Below, in pieces: positions 16,817 to 26,195 of a stretch of DNA of 64,000 nucleotides. Source of the stretch: Hafnia paralvei ATCC 29927 (GTDB lineage: Bacteria; Pseudomonadota; Gammaproteobacteria; Enterobacterales; Enterobacteriaceae); assembly GCF_001655005.1 (NCBI RefSeq), contig NZ_LXET01000004.1, positions 1 to 64,000 of the forward strand, written 5' to 3'. The translations under genes were made by a program, and so were the position numbers. Below the pieces are notes generated by a model. That model searched no databases. It saw nothing but the letters and a program-made list of their open reading frames with translations, and was not told where the DNA came from. Position 1 is the first letter of the stretch, and every line of letters starts with the position of its first letter.

Positions 16817-18025
16817 ATGTCTTCAAAATCTGTAGTGCTAGTTATTAATTGTGGATCTTCGTCTATAAAATTCTCTGTTATGCAGGGAAATAACTGTGAT
16901 GTGATGATGTCTGGCATTGTTGATAACGTTGGTATTGAAAATACCTCAATGACGATAGATAAAACTATCAGCATTAATTTAAAGACCGGTAGTTATGAAG
17001 ATGCTTTGAATTCTATCGTCAGAGAATTAGAAAAAAGAAAGCTGAGTGAGGCTATTTCTTGTGTAGGCCATCGCATTGCTCACGGTGGGGAAGCCTTTAG
17101 CGATGCAACCCTGATTAATGACGAAGTATTGGAAGAAATAACTAATGTTTCCTCTTTAGCACCACTGCATAATTACGCTAACTTGGAAGGAATAATGGCA
17201 GCACGTCATATATTCCCTGATTTACCCCACGTAGCCGTATTTGATACGGCATTCCATCAGAGTCTAAAACCAGAAGCCTACACTTACGCATTACCACAGC
17301 AATATTTTAAGAAATATGGTGTAAGACGTTATGGTTTCCACGGCACCTCACATCGTTACGTTGCTCAGCAAGCTATTGAGCAGCTTGGTTTGGATGAAAA
17401 TAATTCAGGCATTATTGTTGCTCACTTAGGCAACGGTGCGTCGATATGCGCAGTGCAGAACGGTAAAAGTGTGGATACGTCCATGGGGATGACGCCGTTA
17501 GAAGGCTTGGTGATGGGAACCCGCAGCGGCGACGTTGATTTCGGGGCGCTGGCCTATCTGGCGGATAAAACCGGTAAGACGCTGGATGACCTGATGTTTA
17601 TGGTAAACAAAGAGTCTGGGCTATTGGGGATTTCCGGCCTTTCCAGCGATCTGCGTGTCTTGCAGAAAGCTTATGAAGAGGGGCACGAAGGGGCTCAGCT
17701 GGCAATTAATGTCTTTGTCCATCGTTTGGCCCGCCATATTGGCGGCCACGCTGCATCATTGACCAAGCTTGATGCCCTCATTTTCACCGGTGGCATTGGG
17801 GAAAACTCCGAGCTTATTCGTAAGCTAACGCTCGATCATCTGGCAGTCTTCGGTTTGAAAATTGATGACGTTAAAAATCATATACGCCGTACCGGTGACG
17901 CTGAGATCGTTACTTCTTCATCTTCCAAAGTGATTGCCGCAGTCATCCCAACCAATGAAGAAAAAATGATTGCGCTGGACGCCATGCGAGTGAGTTCCAC
18001 TGCTGAAAATATCGCGTTCGCATAA
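16817..18025 (+). CDS. tdcD: propionate kinase TdcD
   Basis: A 402-residue ASKHA-fold acyl kinase (E. coli TdcD is 402), homologous to acetate kinase. It converts propionyl phosphate and ADP to propionate and ATP, the energy-yielding last step of anaerobic threonine breakdown. Visible motifs: INCGSSSIKF at the N-terminus (phosphate 1), HGTSHRYVAQ near 175, the VAHLGNGAS block near 202, and FTGGIGEN near 322. Third gene of the operon; a hairpin precedes its ribosome site. Confidence 0.96.
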   Translation: MSSKSVVLVINCGSSSIKFSVMQGNNCDVMMSGIVDNVGIENTSMTIDKTISINLKTGSYEDALNSIVRELEKRKLSEAISCVGHRIAHGGEAFSDATLINDEVLEEITNVSSLAPLHNYANLEGIMAARHIFPDLPHVAVFDTAFHQSLKPEAYTYALPQQYFKKYGVRRYGFHGTSHRYVAQQAIEQLGLDENNSGIIVAHLGNGASICAVQNGKSVDTSMGMTPLEGLVMGTRSGDVDFGALAYLADKTGKTLDDLMFMVNKESGLLGISGLSSDLRVLQKAYEEGHEGAQLAINVFVHRLARHIGGHAASLTKLDALIFTGGIGENSELIRKLTLDHLAVFGLKIDDVKNHIRRTGDAEIVTSSSSKVIAAVIPTNEEKMIALDAMRVSSTAENIAFA

Positions 18026-18059
18026 CGTAGTGAAATAAAGCTGAAATAAATACTCTTTT

Positions 18060-18082
18060 CGCCCCTATATTCGACAGGGGCG
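18060..18082 (+). other. intercistronic hairpin tdcD-tdcE
   Basis: CGCCCCT/AGGGGCG (18060-18066 and 18076-18082) forms a G+C-rich hairpin 26 bp before tdcE, again without a T-run. With those before tdcC and tdcD, all three tdc gene junctions carry a hairpin. Confidence 0.6.
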
Positions 18083-18108
18083 ATATCATCGTATATGGAG
18101 TTTGATGA

Positions 18109-20403
18109 ATGAATATCGATCTAGATGTATGTGAGAATATATTTACCGACGCATGGAGCGGATTTTCTGGTTCACAATGGAAAGAAGAAATTAATGTAAG
18201 AGATTTTATTCAAAATAACTATACGCCATATGAAGGCGATGAATCTTTCCTTTCCACAGCCACCGAAGCCACCACTAAACTGTGGGAAAAAGTGATGGAA
18301 GGTGTGCGGCTTGAAAACGCGACTCATGCGCCGGTTGATTTTGACGATAATATCGCGACAACTATCACGGCACATGCTCCGGGATATATTCATCAAGATC
18401 TGGAAAAAATAGTTGGATTACAAACTGAAAAACCACTGAAACGCGCGTTATTCCCGTTTGGCGGTATTAATATGATTGAGAGCTCTTTTGAAGCTTACAA
18501 TCGTAAACTGGATCCAAATTTTAAATACCTTTTCACCGATATTCGTAAAACCCACAACCAAGGTGTATTTGACGTTTATTCTCCAGAAATGCTGCGCTGC
18601 CGTAAATCGGGCGTTCTGACAGGCCTGCCGGATGGCTACGGCCGTGGGCGCATCATTGGTGATTATCGCCGTGTGGCTCTGTATGGCATTCGTTATCTGA
18701 TCCGTGAAAGAGAGCTACAGTTTGCCGATCTGCAGGGCAAGCTAGAAAAAGGGATTCAACTTGAGCAGGTGATCCGCCAGCGTGAAGAGCTTGCTGAGCA
18801 GAAACGTGCGCTGCAGCAGATTCAGGAAATGGCGGCGAAGTATGGTTTTGATATTTCGCGTCCGGCGCAGAATGCACAAGAAGCGATCCAGTGGCTTTAC
18901 TTTGGTTATCTGGCTGCGGTGAAATCACAGAACGGCGGGGCGATGTCATTGGGACGGACGTCAACGTTCCTTGATATTTATCTTGAGCGTGACCTCAAAA
19001 ATGGCGTCATCAACGAGCAGGAAGCCCAGCAGCTGATTGATCATTTCATCATGAAAATCAGAATGGTGCGTTTTTTACGTACTCCTGAGTTTGACACGCT
19101 GTTCTCCGGCGATCCGATCTGGGCAACGGAAGTCATCGGCGGCATGGGCTTAGATGGCAGAACGCTGGTAACGAAAAACTCATACCGTTATCTAAATACG
19201 CTTGAAACCATGGGGCCATCGCCAGAGCCAAACCTGACAATTCTGTGGTCTGAGCGCCTGCCGAAAGCGTTTAAAGCCTATGCGGCGAATCTCTCGATTG
19301 CGACTTCATCGTTGCAGTATGAAAACGATGATTTGATGCGTCCTGATTTTGACAGCGATGACTACGCGATTGCTTGCTGCGTTAGCCCTATGGTGGTCGG
19401 TAAGCAGATGCAGTTCTTTGGCGCACGTGCCAACTTGGCTAAAACCCTGCTTTATTGCATCAACGGCGGTGTGGATGAAAAGCTAAAAATTCAGGTTGGG
19501 CCAAAAGTACCAGCCATGACCGATGAAATATTGGATTACGACAAGGTGATGGCAAGTCTGGATTCGTTCATGGACTGGCTGGCGGTACAGTACATCACCG
19601 CACTGAACGTTATTCACTACATGCACGATAAATATAGCTATGAAGCTGCGTTAATGGCACTGCACGATCGTGACGTTGTACGCACCATGGCGTGTGGTAT
19701 TGCAGGGCTTTCCGTTGCCGCTGATTCTCTGGCAGCAATTAAATATGCCAAGGTGCGTCCAATTCGCGATGAAAGTGGCTTGGCGATTGATTTTGCTATC
19801 GAAGGGGAATATCCGCAGTTCGGTAATAACGATCAGCGGGTGGACGATATTGCCTGCGATTTGGTTGAGCGCTTTATGAAGAAAATTCAGAAACTGCCAA
19901 CCTACCGTGATGCTGAGCCAACGCAGTCTATTCTAACGATCACCTCTAACGTGGTTTACGGACAGAAAACCGGTAACACCCCAGATGGGCGTCGAGCGGG
20001 TACGCCGTTTGGTCCAGGCGCTAACCCGATGCACGGACGCGATCGCAAAGGAGCCGTTGCTTCATTAACATCGGTGGCGAAACTTCCGTTCAAATATGCG
20101 AAAGATGGCATTTCATATACTTTCTCGATTGTTCCCGGCGCACTAGGTAAAGACGAATTTATCCGTAAAAACAATCTGGTTGGTCTGATTGATGGTTATT
20201 TCCATCATGAAGAACACGTGGAAGGCGGCCAGCATTTGAATGTGAACGTCATGAACCGTGAAATGTTGCTAGATGCGATTGAGAACCCGGACAAATATCC
20301 GAGCTTAACTATTAGGGTATCGGGTTATGCCGTGCGTTTTAATGCGTTAACGCGTGAACAGCAACAAGACGTCATTTCGAGAACTTTCACCAGCTCGCTG
20401 TGA
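18109..20403 (+). CDS. tdcE: 2-ketobutyrate/pyruvate formate-lyase TdcE
   Basis: A 764-residue glycyl-radical enzyme (E. coli TdcE is 764), related to PflB. It splits 2-oxobutyrate with CoA to propionyl-CoA and formate. The adjacent active-site cysteines are in IACCVSPMVVG (about residue 422), and the radical glycine is in RVSGYAVRF near the C-terminus (about 739). Activation needs a PflA-type radical SAM enzyme encoded elsewhere. It is the last gene of the tdc operon here; E. coli continues with tdcF and tdcG, which are absent. A strong terminator follows. Confidence 0.96.
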   Translation: MNIDLDVCENIFTDAWSGFSGSQWKEEINVRDFIQNNYTPYEGDESFLSTATEATTKLWEKVMEGVRLENATHAPVDFDDNIATTITAHAPGYIHQDLEKIVGLQTEKPLKRALFPFGGINMIESSFEAYNRKLDPNFKYLFTDIRKTHNQGVFDVYSPEMLRCRKSGVLTGLPDGYGRGRIIGDYRRVALYGIRYLIRERELQFADLQGKLEKGIQLEQVIRQREELAEQKRALQQIQEMAAKYGFDISRPAQNAQEAIQWLYFGYLAAVKSQNGGAMSLGRTSTFLDIYLERDLKNGVINEQEAQQLIDHFIMKIRMVRFLRTPEFDTLFSGDPIWATEVIGGMGLDGRTLVTKNSYRYLNTLETMGPSPEPNLTILWSERLPKAFKAYAANLSIATSSLQYENDDLMRPDFDSDDYAIACCVSPMVVGKQMQFFGARANLAKTLLYCINGGVDEKLKIQVGPKVPAMTDEILDYDKVMASLDSFMDWLAVQYITALNVIHYMHDKYSYEAALMALHDRDVVRTMACGIAGLSVAADSLAAIKYAKVRPIRDESGLAIDFAIEGEYPQFGNNDQRVDDIACDLVERFMKKIQKLPTYRDAEPTQSILTITSNVVYGQKTGNTPDGRRAGTPFGPGANPMHGRDRKGAVASLTSVAKLPFKYAKDGISYTFSIVPGALGKDEFIRKNNLVGLIDGYFHHEEHVEGGQHLNVNVMNREMLLDAIENPDKYPSLTIRVSGYAVRFNALTREQQQDVISRTFTSSL

Positions 20404-20429
20404 TCGACTAGTCGTGTTTGATCCTCAAT

Positions 20430-20457
20430 GCCTCGCAAAGCCTGCGAGGCATTTTTT
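20430..20457 (+). terminator. intrinsic terminator of the tdc operon
   Basis: An 8-bp perfect stem GCCTCGCA/TGCGAGGC (20430-20437 and 20443-20450) is followed by a run of six T (20452-20457). A textbook Rho-independent terminator 27 bp after tdcE. Confidence 0.93.
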
Positions 20458-20568
20458 ATGGGCGTAAGGGGGGACGTTTGGTCTCACAAATCTGCGCTAA
20501 ACAAGTACCACCCTGAATTAAGTAAGGCTATTCTATACATAAGTTTTCTACATGGAGAGGTCATACAT

Positions 20569-20997
20569 ATGTATAAAAGCATTTTGGTGCCGGTAGATAT
20601 TGAAGAGGATATTCTGACTCAAAACGCACTGCGCCACGTTGAGTATCTGGCAAAAATGGCTGATGCCGACGTTCATTTTTTATATGTACTACCCGATGCA
20701 CAGGCTTTCGTCACCGCTTACTCGTTTGGTATCAAAGAGTTTGAAAATAAAGCGGTTACCTACGCGGAAGAGAAAATTCGGGAGCTTATTCAGGGTGTTG
20801 ACCTGCCTAAAGATCGCATGTCATACACCATTCGCTTCGGCACACCGCGTGATGAAGCATTACAGCAAGCAGATGAAATGGGGGCAGACCTGATTATTGT
20901 AGGGTCGCATCGTCCAAGCGTGAAAACCTATCTGTTGGGCTCCAACGCCGCAGGTATCGTGCGTCATGCAAAAGTGAATGTGATGGTAATTCGCTAG
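20569..20997 (+). CDS. UspF-like universal stress protein
   Basis: A 142-residue single-domain universal stress protein, closest in pattern to UspF/UspG. It has the N-terminal ILVPVDI strand and the C-terminal ATP-binding signature G-2X-G-9X-G(S/T) seen as GSHRPSVKTYLLGSNA. These proteins bind ATP and help survival and adhesion under stress. I use the ATG at 20569, behind a GGAGAGG ribosome site; the open frame extends further upstream across the tdc terminator but without family similarity. It has its own transcription unit just after tdcE. Confidence 0.9.
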   Translation: MYKSILVPVDIEEDILTQNALRHVEYLAKMADADVHFLYVLPDAQAFVTAYSFGIKEFENKAVTYAEEKIRELIQGVDLPKDRMSYTIRFGTPRDEALQQADEMGADLIIVGSHRPSVKTYLLGSNAAGIVRHAKVNVMVIR

Positions 20998-21031
20998 TTT
21001 TTGCTTCTTCGGTACTTCTGATATTTCAATG

Positions 21032-21187
21032 AAAGGGGGCTAATGCTGATCGTTTAAGAGATCGAGATACACGGGGCTAGTACACCGCGGGGCGCTCCGG
21101 CAGCTAAAGCTGCTACGACCCCATCGGTGTACTTCCCCTAAAATCGCGCTTAAGTGACCGGCATTAGCCTTCTGCAGGCTCCCTTTT
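21032..21187. repeat. about 150-bp imperfect palindrome
   Basis: Nested inverted repeats fold this intergenic stretch into one long hairpin. GGCTAATGC (21038-21046) pairs with GCATTAGCC (21161-21169). GGGG..AGTACACCG pairs with CGGTGTACT..CCCC around the middle. The tip is GGCAGC-TAAA-GCTGC within GGGG/CCCC. A T-run follows on the plus strand (after 21182). It lies between convergent uspF-like and fliB genes, so it could be a bidirectional terminator, but it is much longer than needed and resembles the size class of enterobacterial palindromic intergenic repeats. It does not match the ERIC consensus as I know it. Confidence 0.7.
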
Positions 21188-21204
21188 TTATCAATCAGCG
21201 CCCA

Positions 21205-22428
21205 TTAATTGAGTAGCAACAAGCAGGATAAATCATCATTCGCGTTTATCTGATCGACGTATGCGTTTAGCTCTTTTGCTAAGTTGTGGTTGTGGTTATA
21301 AACCATATGAAATGAGCCAAAAAGCTGCATGATTTCTTCCTGAGTCACGTCTCGCGTCATGGATATCATCGATATTTGAGTTTTTAGATAAAAATAATCC
21401 GCAATCATCAGATAATATTTACGCAAGATGTCGCCCATCTCATCGCCGGGAAAAGCGTTGTTGTACATATGGTAAAGAATGTAATTCTTCACTACATGTT
21501 CTTCAGAGAGGCAACTTTTGGCTAGCACCTTTTCCCATTGCATATTTAAAACTGTGAATTTTTCCTGCACCATAGCTTCGTTGGGTTCTTTATCTAGCTC
21601 TAAATAAGCTGCGAGATTCAGGTGATTTTGTACCATGAAGTTGCGGCCGCGACGAAGTTGTTGAATAGCGGTGCCAAAGACACTCAACAGCATCAATTTC
21701 ATGCTGGCTGAGCTACTGATTTGTTTACGTTGCTTGGTAATTTCGCCACTTGCCAATTGATTTTGCAGATTTAAGAAAAGAGAGTCTAGATTCTCGACGT
21801 TGGTTTCAACTTCATACTTAATCTGCTGTAAATAAAGGATCAGATGTACGATGGCGAGTAAATTATCTTCGATGGTAGGGCTGTCAGCCATGATGAGGTG
21901 GCTGCAAAATAAATTGATTAATTGACTCGTTTGAGAGCGATCTGCGTTTACTCCCTTCTGCTTAATTCGTATGGCCGTTTCAACGATTAATTTTTCATGC
22001 TCATTTACTAGCATGCTATCTGGTTGAAATAACACTTGATTAACCACTTCGGGGCAAGCCATTGTCAGGCTGAGTAAGGTCTCGTTTGCATACTGTCTTT
22101 TTAGTCGAGGGAATGTGTTGCAAGTCATACTCAGCGCATTGGGGCCCATTTCAGCATGGATAGTGCAGAGTTTATCTGCATTTAGCATTGGACAATTCCC
22201 TGACTCATTCACTTTAACCATCGCAAATTCATTGTAGCCTTTGCGGGTTAACAGCAGCGAGTTTTTGGCAAAAGAGCGAATCTTTTCGTGGTGGGCATTG
22301 GTGTATTTTTTGTAGGTTTTCTTATCAATAAAGATCTGCCAACCGGAACAGCAATGATCGATACACTCAGCTCCAGAGCATTGGAATCGGGTGTAAAAAT
22401 TTGGGGTAACGGTCTTATGTGTTTTCAT
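21205..22428 (-). CDS. fliB: flagellin lysine-N-methylase FliB
   Basis: A 407-residue protein of the FliB/YkgJ-type cysteine-cluster family. The N-terminal region holds a Cys-rich cluster (CSGAECIDHCCSGW near residues 18-31, CPML and CTIH near 80-90, MTCNTFPRLKRQ near 102-113), likely binding a metal or Fe-S centre. The rest is helical. In Salmonella FliB methylates surface lysines of flagellin and sits next to fliC. Here it stands alone, away from any flagellin gene, between a palindrome and cyaB. Substrate is inferred from the family. Confidence 0.87.
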   Translation of the reverse strand: MKTHKTVTPNFYTRFQCSGAECIDHCCSGWQIFIDKKTYKKYTNAHHEKIRSFAKNSLLLTRKGYNEFAMVKVNESGNCPMLNADKLCTIHAEMGPNALSMTCNTFPRLKRQYANETLLSLTMACPEVVNQVLFQPDSMLVNEHEKLIVETAIRIKQKGVNADRSQTSQLINLFCSHLIMADSPTIEDNLLAIVHLILYLQQIKYEVETNVENLDSLFLNLQNQLASGEITKQRKQISSSASMKLMLLSVFGTAIQQLRRGRNFMVQNHLNLAAYLELDKEPNEAMVQEKFTVLNMQWEKVLAKSCLSEEHVVKNYILYHMYNNAFPGDEMGDILRKYYLMIADYFYLKTQISMISMTRDVTQEEIMQLFGSFHMVYNHNHNLAKELNAYVDQINANDDLSCLLLLN

Positions 22429-22530
22429 ATGCTAGCCAGTGATGGGTTTCTCGTAATGTTTAAATTATCACCAGCACGTTTTTTTGATCTTTGAATAAGC
22501 GTGAGAAAAATAGGTTAATTTAAATCACTG

Positions 22531-23076
22531 TCATGTTTGACTCAGCATCTGACGATAACTACGTTTTTCCCTCATTGATTCATTTAAACCTAGCGCCTGT
22601 GCTTTTTGCTGTAACTCTTGTAGCAAGCTGGGAAGCGCGGATTCGTCGTCGGTCATAATGGCAATCTCGGCGAAATGCCCGAGCGTTGGCAAGTGATCTA
22701 TGGTGATGTGATAGCGCCCAAGAAAATAGATGCTACGGTTTTTTTCCATACGCAGGCTTGGGACAAACCCCAGCTTTTTGACCATACTGGCGACTTTTTC
22801 GCAGTCCTCGATGTTAATTGCTTCACACTCTGAGGCATCTGGCCCCTTCACTATCCACAGCTTGATTCCAGACGGCTGCATTTCACGAATGCACATGCTG
22901 ACGCCGTGATTGATCAGTGGAAAACCGGGAAGCTCGTAGTAGCAATCAATTTCGCGATTATCAAGATGAAAGGGTTGTGCACCCGCTGCGGTGATGCGCT
23001 GAAGAAAAGCGTCGGGCTCGCTGAGATGAAATTTTAGCTCAGCTTCGTATTTTCCGATGAAGTGATCGTGTCTCAT
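22531..23076 (-). CDS. cyaB: class IV adenylate cyclase CyaB
   Basis: A 181-residue CYTH-domain protein. The signature ExExK appears as EAELK near the N-terminus (about residues 10-14), and the remaining beta-strands carry alternating basic and acidic residues that line the triphosphate tunnel. It matches the class IV adenylate cyclases of Aeromonas and Yersinia in length and pattern. Such enzymes make cAMP, but their physiological role is unclear because the main cyclase is CyaA. CYTH proteins can also be triphosphatases. Its start faces adiA across a 517-bp A+T-rich gap. Confidence 0.85.
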   Translation of the reverse strand: MRHDHFIGKYEAELKFHLSEPDAFLQRITAAGAQPFHLDNREIDCYYELPGFPLINHGVSMCIREMQPSGIKLWIVKGPDASECEAINIEDCEKVASMVKKLGFVPSLRMEKNRSIYFLGRYHITIDHLPTLGHFAEIAIMTDDESALPSLLQELQQKAQALGLNESMREKRSYRQMLSQT

Positions 23077-23593
23077 TACTATTCCTAGGGTTAGAGGCTA
23101 TGCAGCCAATAATAACACGCTAGCAAAGTATAACTATGAGACGTATTGGCTAATGTATAAATAAAAAACTGCGATTTTGCTATGGAATATCAATTCACGT
23201 AAAGATTTGTGAAGTATTAATAATGTATATTACTAGCATTAGTTTAGTTTTTTTTTCTTGTGTGAGTATAAATATCACTATGAGGTAAAAAAATAAAATC
23301 GTTGTTCATATATGTCATTCACAAGAAGTTTAAAATAATAAGAATCAACGTTAACGCATTGTTTTTATTTGGTTTTATATTGTTTTTGCATGTCAGAGTA
23401 TGCACTTTACAATAACGATGAAACGGGGCAATACTAGCAGCGTGTTAACGAAATCAAAAACGATATAGCATTGAATAGACCTGCATAGATAAGTGCTTAT
23501 TCTATAAAGTATGGCGACTAGTGTTCTGAGAATATATTAAAATATCCTCAGCACGACTAATCGTTATGTCTATTTATCTGTAAGGATAAAAAC
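23077..23593 (+). promoter_or_regulatory. A+T-rich region between cyaB and adiA
   Basis: A 517-bp intergenic region, strongly A+T-rich, must hold the divergent promoters of cyaB and adiA. Such DNA is typical of H-NS-bound acid-inducible promoters. I see no ORF, RNA gene or clear operator in it. Confidence 0.45.
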
Positions 23594-25873
23594 ATGATGA
23601 AAGTATTAATTGTTGAAAGTGAATTTTTACATCAAGACACTTATGTCGGAGCGGCGGTTGAACGGTTGGCTGATGAACTCGTGCGGCAAGACGTCGAAGT
23701 GTTAAAAGCGACTTCATTTGATGACGGTTACGCCATTTTGTCTGCGAATGAAGCTATTGATTGCCTGATGTTCAGCCGCAGTATGGATGATTCAGCAGAG
23801 CAGGTGCTGGCACAGCAATTGCTGAATAAGTTACATGAACGCCAAGAGAATGTGCCGGTATTCCTGCTCAGCGACAGAGAAAAAGCGACTCAGGAACTGA
23901 GCCGCGAGATGATGGAGCAAATTGACGAATTTGCGTGGATCCTCGAAGATACCGCAGATTTTATTGCTGGTCGTGCCGTTGCTGCGATGAAACGTTATCA
24001 TCAACAACTATTGCCACCGCTGATGTCGGCACTAATGAAATATAGCGATGTTCATGAGTATTCATGGGCGGCTCCAGGTCATCAGGGGGGCGTTGGCTTT
24101 ACCAAAACGCCAGCTGGACGCTTCTATCATGATTACTACGGCGAAAATTTGTTCCGTACTGATATGGGGATCGAGCGTACCTCTCTGGGATCTCTGCTCG
24201 ATCACACCGGCGCATTTGGTGAAAGTGAAAAGAACGCCGCTCGCGTATTTGGCGCCGATCATTCCTATTCTGTGGTCGTAGGGACTTCAGGCTCCAACCG
24301 CACCATCATGCAAGCCTGTATGACCGAAGATGACGTAGTGGTCATTGACCGTAACTGTCATAAATCCATCGAGCAGGGGCTGATTCTGACCGGTGCTAAA
24401 CCTGTCTACATGCTCCCTAGCCGTAACCGCTATGGCATTATCGGGCCAATCTATCCTCAGCAAATGCAGCCTGAGGTTATTAAAGAGAAAATAGCCAACA
24501 GCCCACTGACTAAAGATAAAATCGGCCAGCAGCCTTCTTATAGCGTCGTCACCAACTGTACCTATGATGGTGTTTGCTATAACGCGAAAGACGCTCAGGG
24601 ATTGTTGGAAAAAACCACCGACCGCATTCATTTTGATGAAGCATGGTATGGTTATGCCCGTTTTAATCCGATGTATCACAACCACTATGCGATGCGTGGT
24701 GAACCTACAGAGAACGATCGCAACGGTCCAACGCTGTTTGCGACTCACTCCACGCATAAACTGTTGAATGCGTTGTCGCAGGCATCTTACATTCACGTAC
24801 GTGATGGCCGTGGCTCGGTAGATTTCTCTCGGTTTAACCAAGCTTACATGATGCATGCGACCACTTCGCCGCTGTATGCAATTTGCGCTTCTAACGATGT
24901 TGCTGTTTCTATGATGGACGGCAATAGCGGCTTGTCACTGACTCAGGAAGTGATTAATGAAGCAGTGGACTTCCGTCAAGCGATGGCGCGTTTATATAAA
25001 GAGTTCACTCAGGATGGTGACTGGTTCTTTAAACCTTGGAATCAGGAAATTGTCACAGATCCAGCCACCGGTAAACAAATGGCATTCGAAGATGCCCCAG
25101 CTGAACTGCTGGCGTCGGAGCAAAGCTGCTGGGTGATGAATCCGGGCGACAACTGGCACGGTTTCAAAGATCTGCCTGAAAACTGGAGCATGCTTGACCC
25201 AATTAAGGTCAGTATTTTAGCACCGGGTATGAGTGATGATGGTGAGCTACAGGAGAAAGGGGTTCCGGCTGCTTTGGTTACCGCTTGGCTGAGCCGCCAC
25301 GGTATCGTGCCAACACGTACTACGGATTTCCAAGTGATGTTCCTGTTCTCGATGGGGGTAACGAAAGGGAAGTGGGGGACGTTGGTCAACACCTTGCTTT
25401 CGTTTAAACGCCATTATGATGCCAATACCCCGCTATCTCAGGTTCTGCCTGAGTTGGTAGACGATTATCCTGAGGTCTATGGCAAGTTAGGTCTGCGTGA
25501 TTTGGGCGATAAGATGTTTGCCTATCTGCGTAAAAATAACCCTGGTGCTAAGCTGAATGCGGCATATTCGGGTCTTCCTGAGGCGGTGATGACGCCACGT
25601 CAGGCTTATCAGTCTATTGTTGCGAATAAGGTGGAGATGGTTGCGATCGACGGTCTGGTCAACCGCATTGCAGCCAACTCCATCATCCCTTACCCACCAG
25701 GAATCCCAATGTTACTGTCTGGTGAAAACTTCGGTGGCGAAGATAGCCCACAGATTGGTTATCTGCGAGCCTTACAGGCGTGGGATCATGAATTCCCTGG
25801 TTTCGAGCATGAAACTGAAGGGACTGAAATTATCAACGGTGTTTACCATGTGATGTGTGTTCGCACAGAGTAA
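23594..25873 (+). CDS. adiA: biodegradative arginine decarboxylase AdiA
   Basis: A 759-residue fold-type I PLP decarboxylase (E. coli AdiA is 756), extremely similar throughout to E. coli AdiA. It has an N-terminal receiver-like wing domain (1-130), then the PLP core with SWAAPGHQGG, the HFDEAWYGYARF block, and the PLP lysine in ATHSTHKLLNA (about 386). It converts arginine to agmatine, consuming a cytoplasmic proton at low pH. Followed by adiY and adiC, the same order as in E. coli. A strong terminator closes the gene. Confidence 0.98.
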   Translation: MMKVLIVESEFLHQDTYVGAAVERLADELVRQDVEVLKATSFDDGYAILSANEAIDCLMFSRSMDDSAEQVLAQQLLNKLHERQENVPVFLLSDREKATQELSREMMEQIDEFAWILEDTADFIAGRAVAAMKRYHQQLLPPLMSALMKYSDVHEYSWAAPGHQGGVGFTKTPAGRFYHDYYGENLFRTDMGIERTSLGSLLDHTGAFGESEKNAARVFGADHSYSVVVGTSGSNRTIMQACMTEDDVVVIDRNCHKSIEQGLILTGAKPVYMLPSRNRYGIIGPIYPQQMQPEVIKEKIANSPLTKDKIGQQPSYSVVTNCTYDGVCYNAKDAQGLLEKTTDRIHFDEAWYGYARFNPMYHNHYAMRGEPTENDRNGPTLFATHSTHKLLNALSQASYIHVRDGRGSVDFSRFNQAYMMHATTSPLYAICASNDVAVSMMDGNSGLSLTQEVINEAVDFRQAMARLYKEFTQDGDWFFKPWNQEIVTDPATGKQMAFEDAPAELLASEQSCWVMNPGDNWHGFKDLPENWSMLDPIKVSILAPGMSDDGELQEKGVPAALVTAWLSRHGIVPTRTTDFQVMFLFSMGVTKGKWGTLVNTLLSFKRHYDANTPLSQVLPELVDDYPEVYGKLGLRDLGDKMFAYLRKNNPGAKLNAAYSGLPEAVMTPRQAYQSIVANKVEMVAIDGLVNRIAANSIIPYPPGIPMLLSGENFGGEDSPQIGYLRALQAWDHEFPGFEHETEGTEIINGVYHVMCVRTE

Positions 25874-25940
25874 CTATCGTTGGTGATGTAGCAAAGACAC
25901 CACAGCAAAAAACAATAAAGTTTTATCTCTTGTAGTATCT

Positions 25941-25965
25941 GCGCGGGCATGTCCCGCGCTTTTTT
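25941..25965 (+). terminator. intrinsic terminator of adiA
   Basis: GCGCGGG/CCCGCGC (25941-25947 and 25953-25959) with a short loop, then six T (25960-25965). The 230 bp from here to adiY is A+T-rich and shows no other feature. Confidence 0.93.
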
Positions 25966-26195
25966 GTCTCTAATGTTTACTTTTTAATCTGTAATCGAGT
26001 AAATACCCTGCGTAAATAAATTTATACGGCTCTATTTATCTTTTAGATATTGAATAATTAGAAAAGCACTGTATTTTATTCATTGGCATTTGAATCATCA
26101 TATGTATTACTTTTTCTTTTATGTCTTATTACTCTAGTCGATAAGTCTAGTTTAGTAGCGGCATTTTATTCTTTACGTCTGTAGGATGTCTTATT

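Noticed and set aside
21032..21187. ERIC element
   Set aside because: Only a short TAAGTGAC segment resembles ERIC; the central core and ends differ from the consensus I know.
24287..24856. 189-codon antisense frame within adiA
   Set aside because: Shadow of a strongly conserved gene; no family features.
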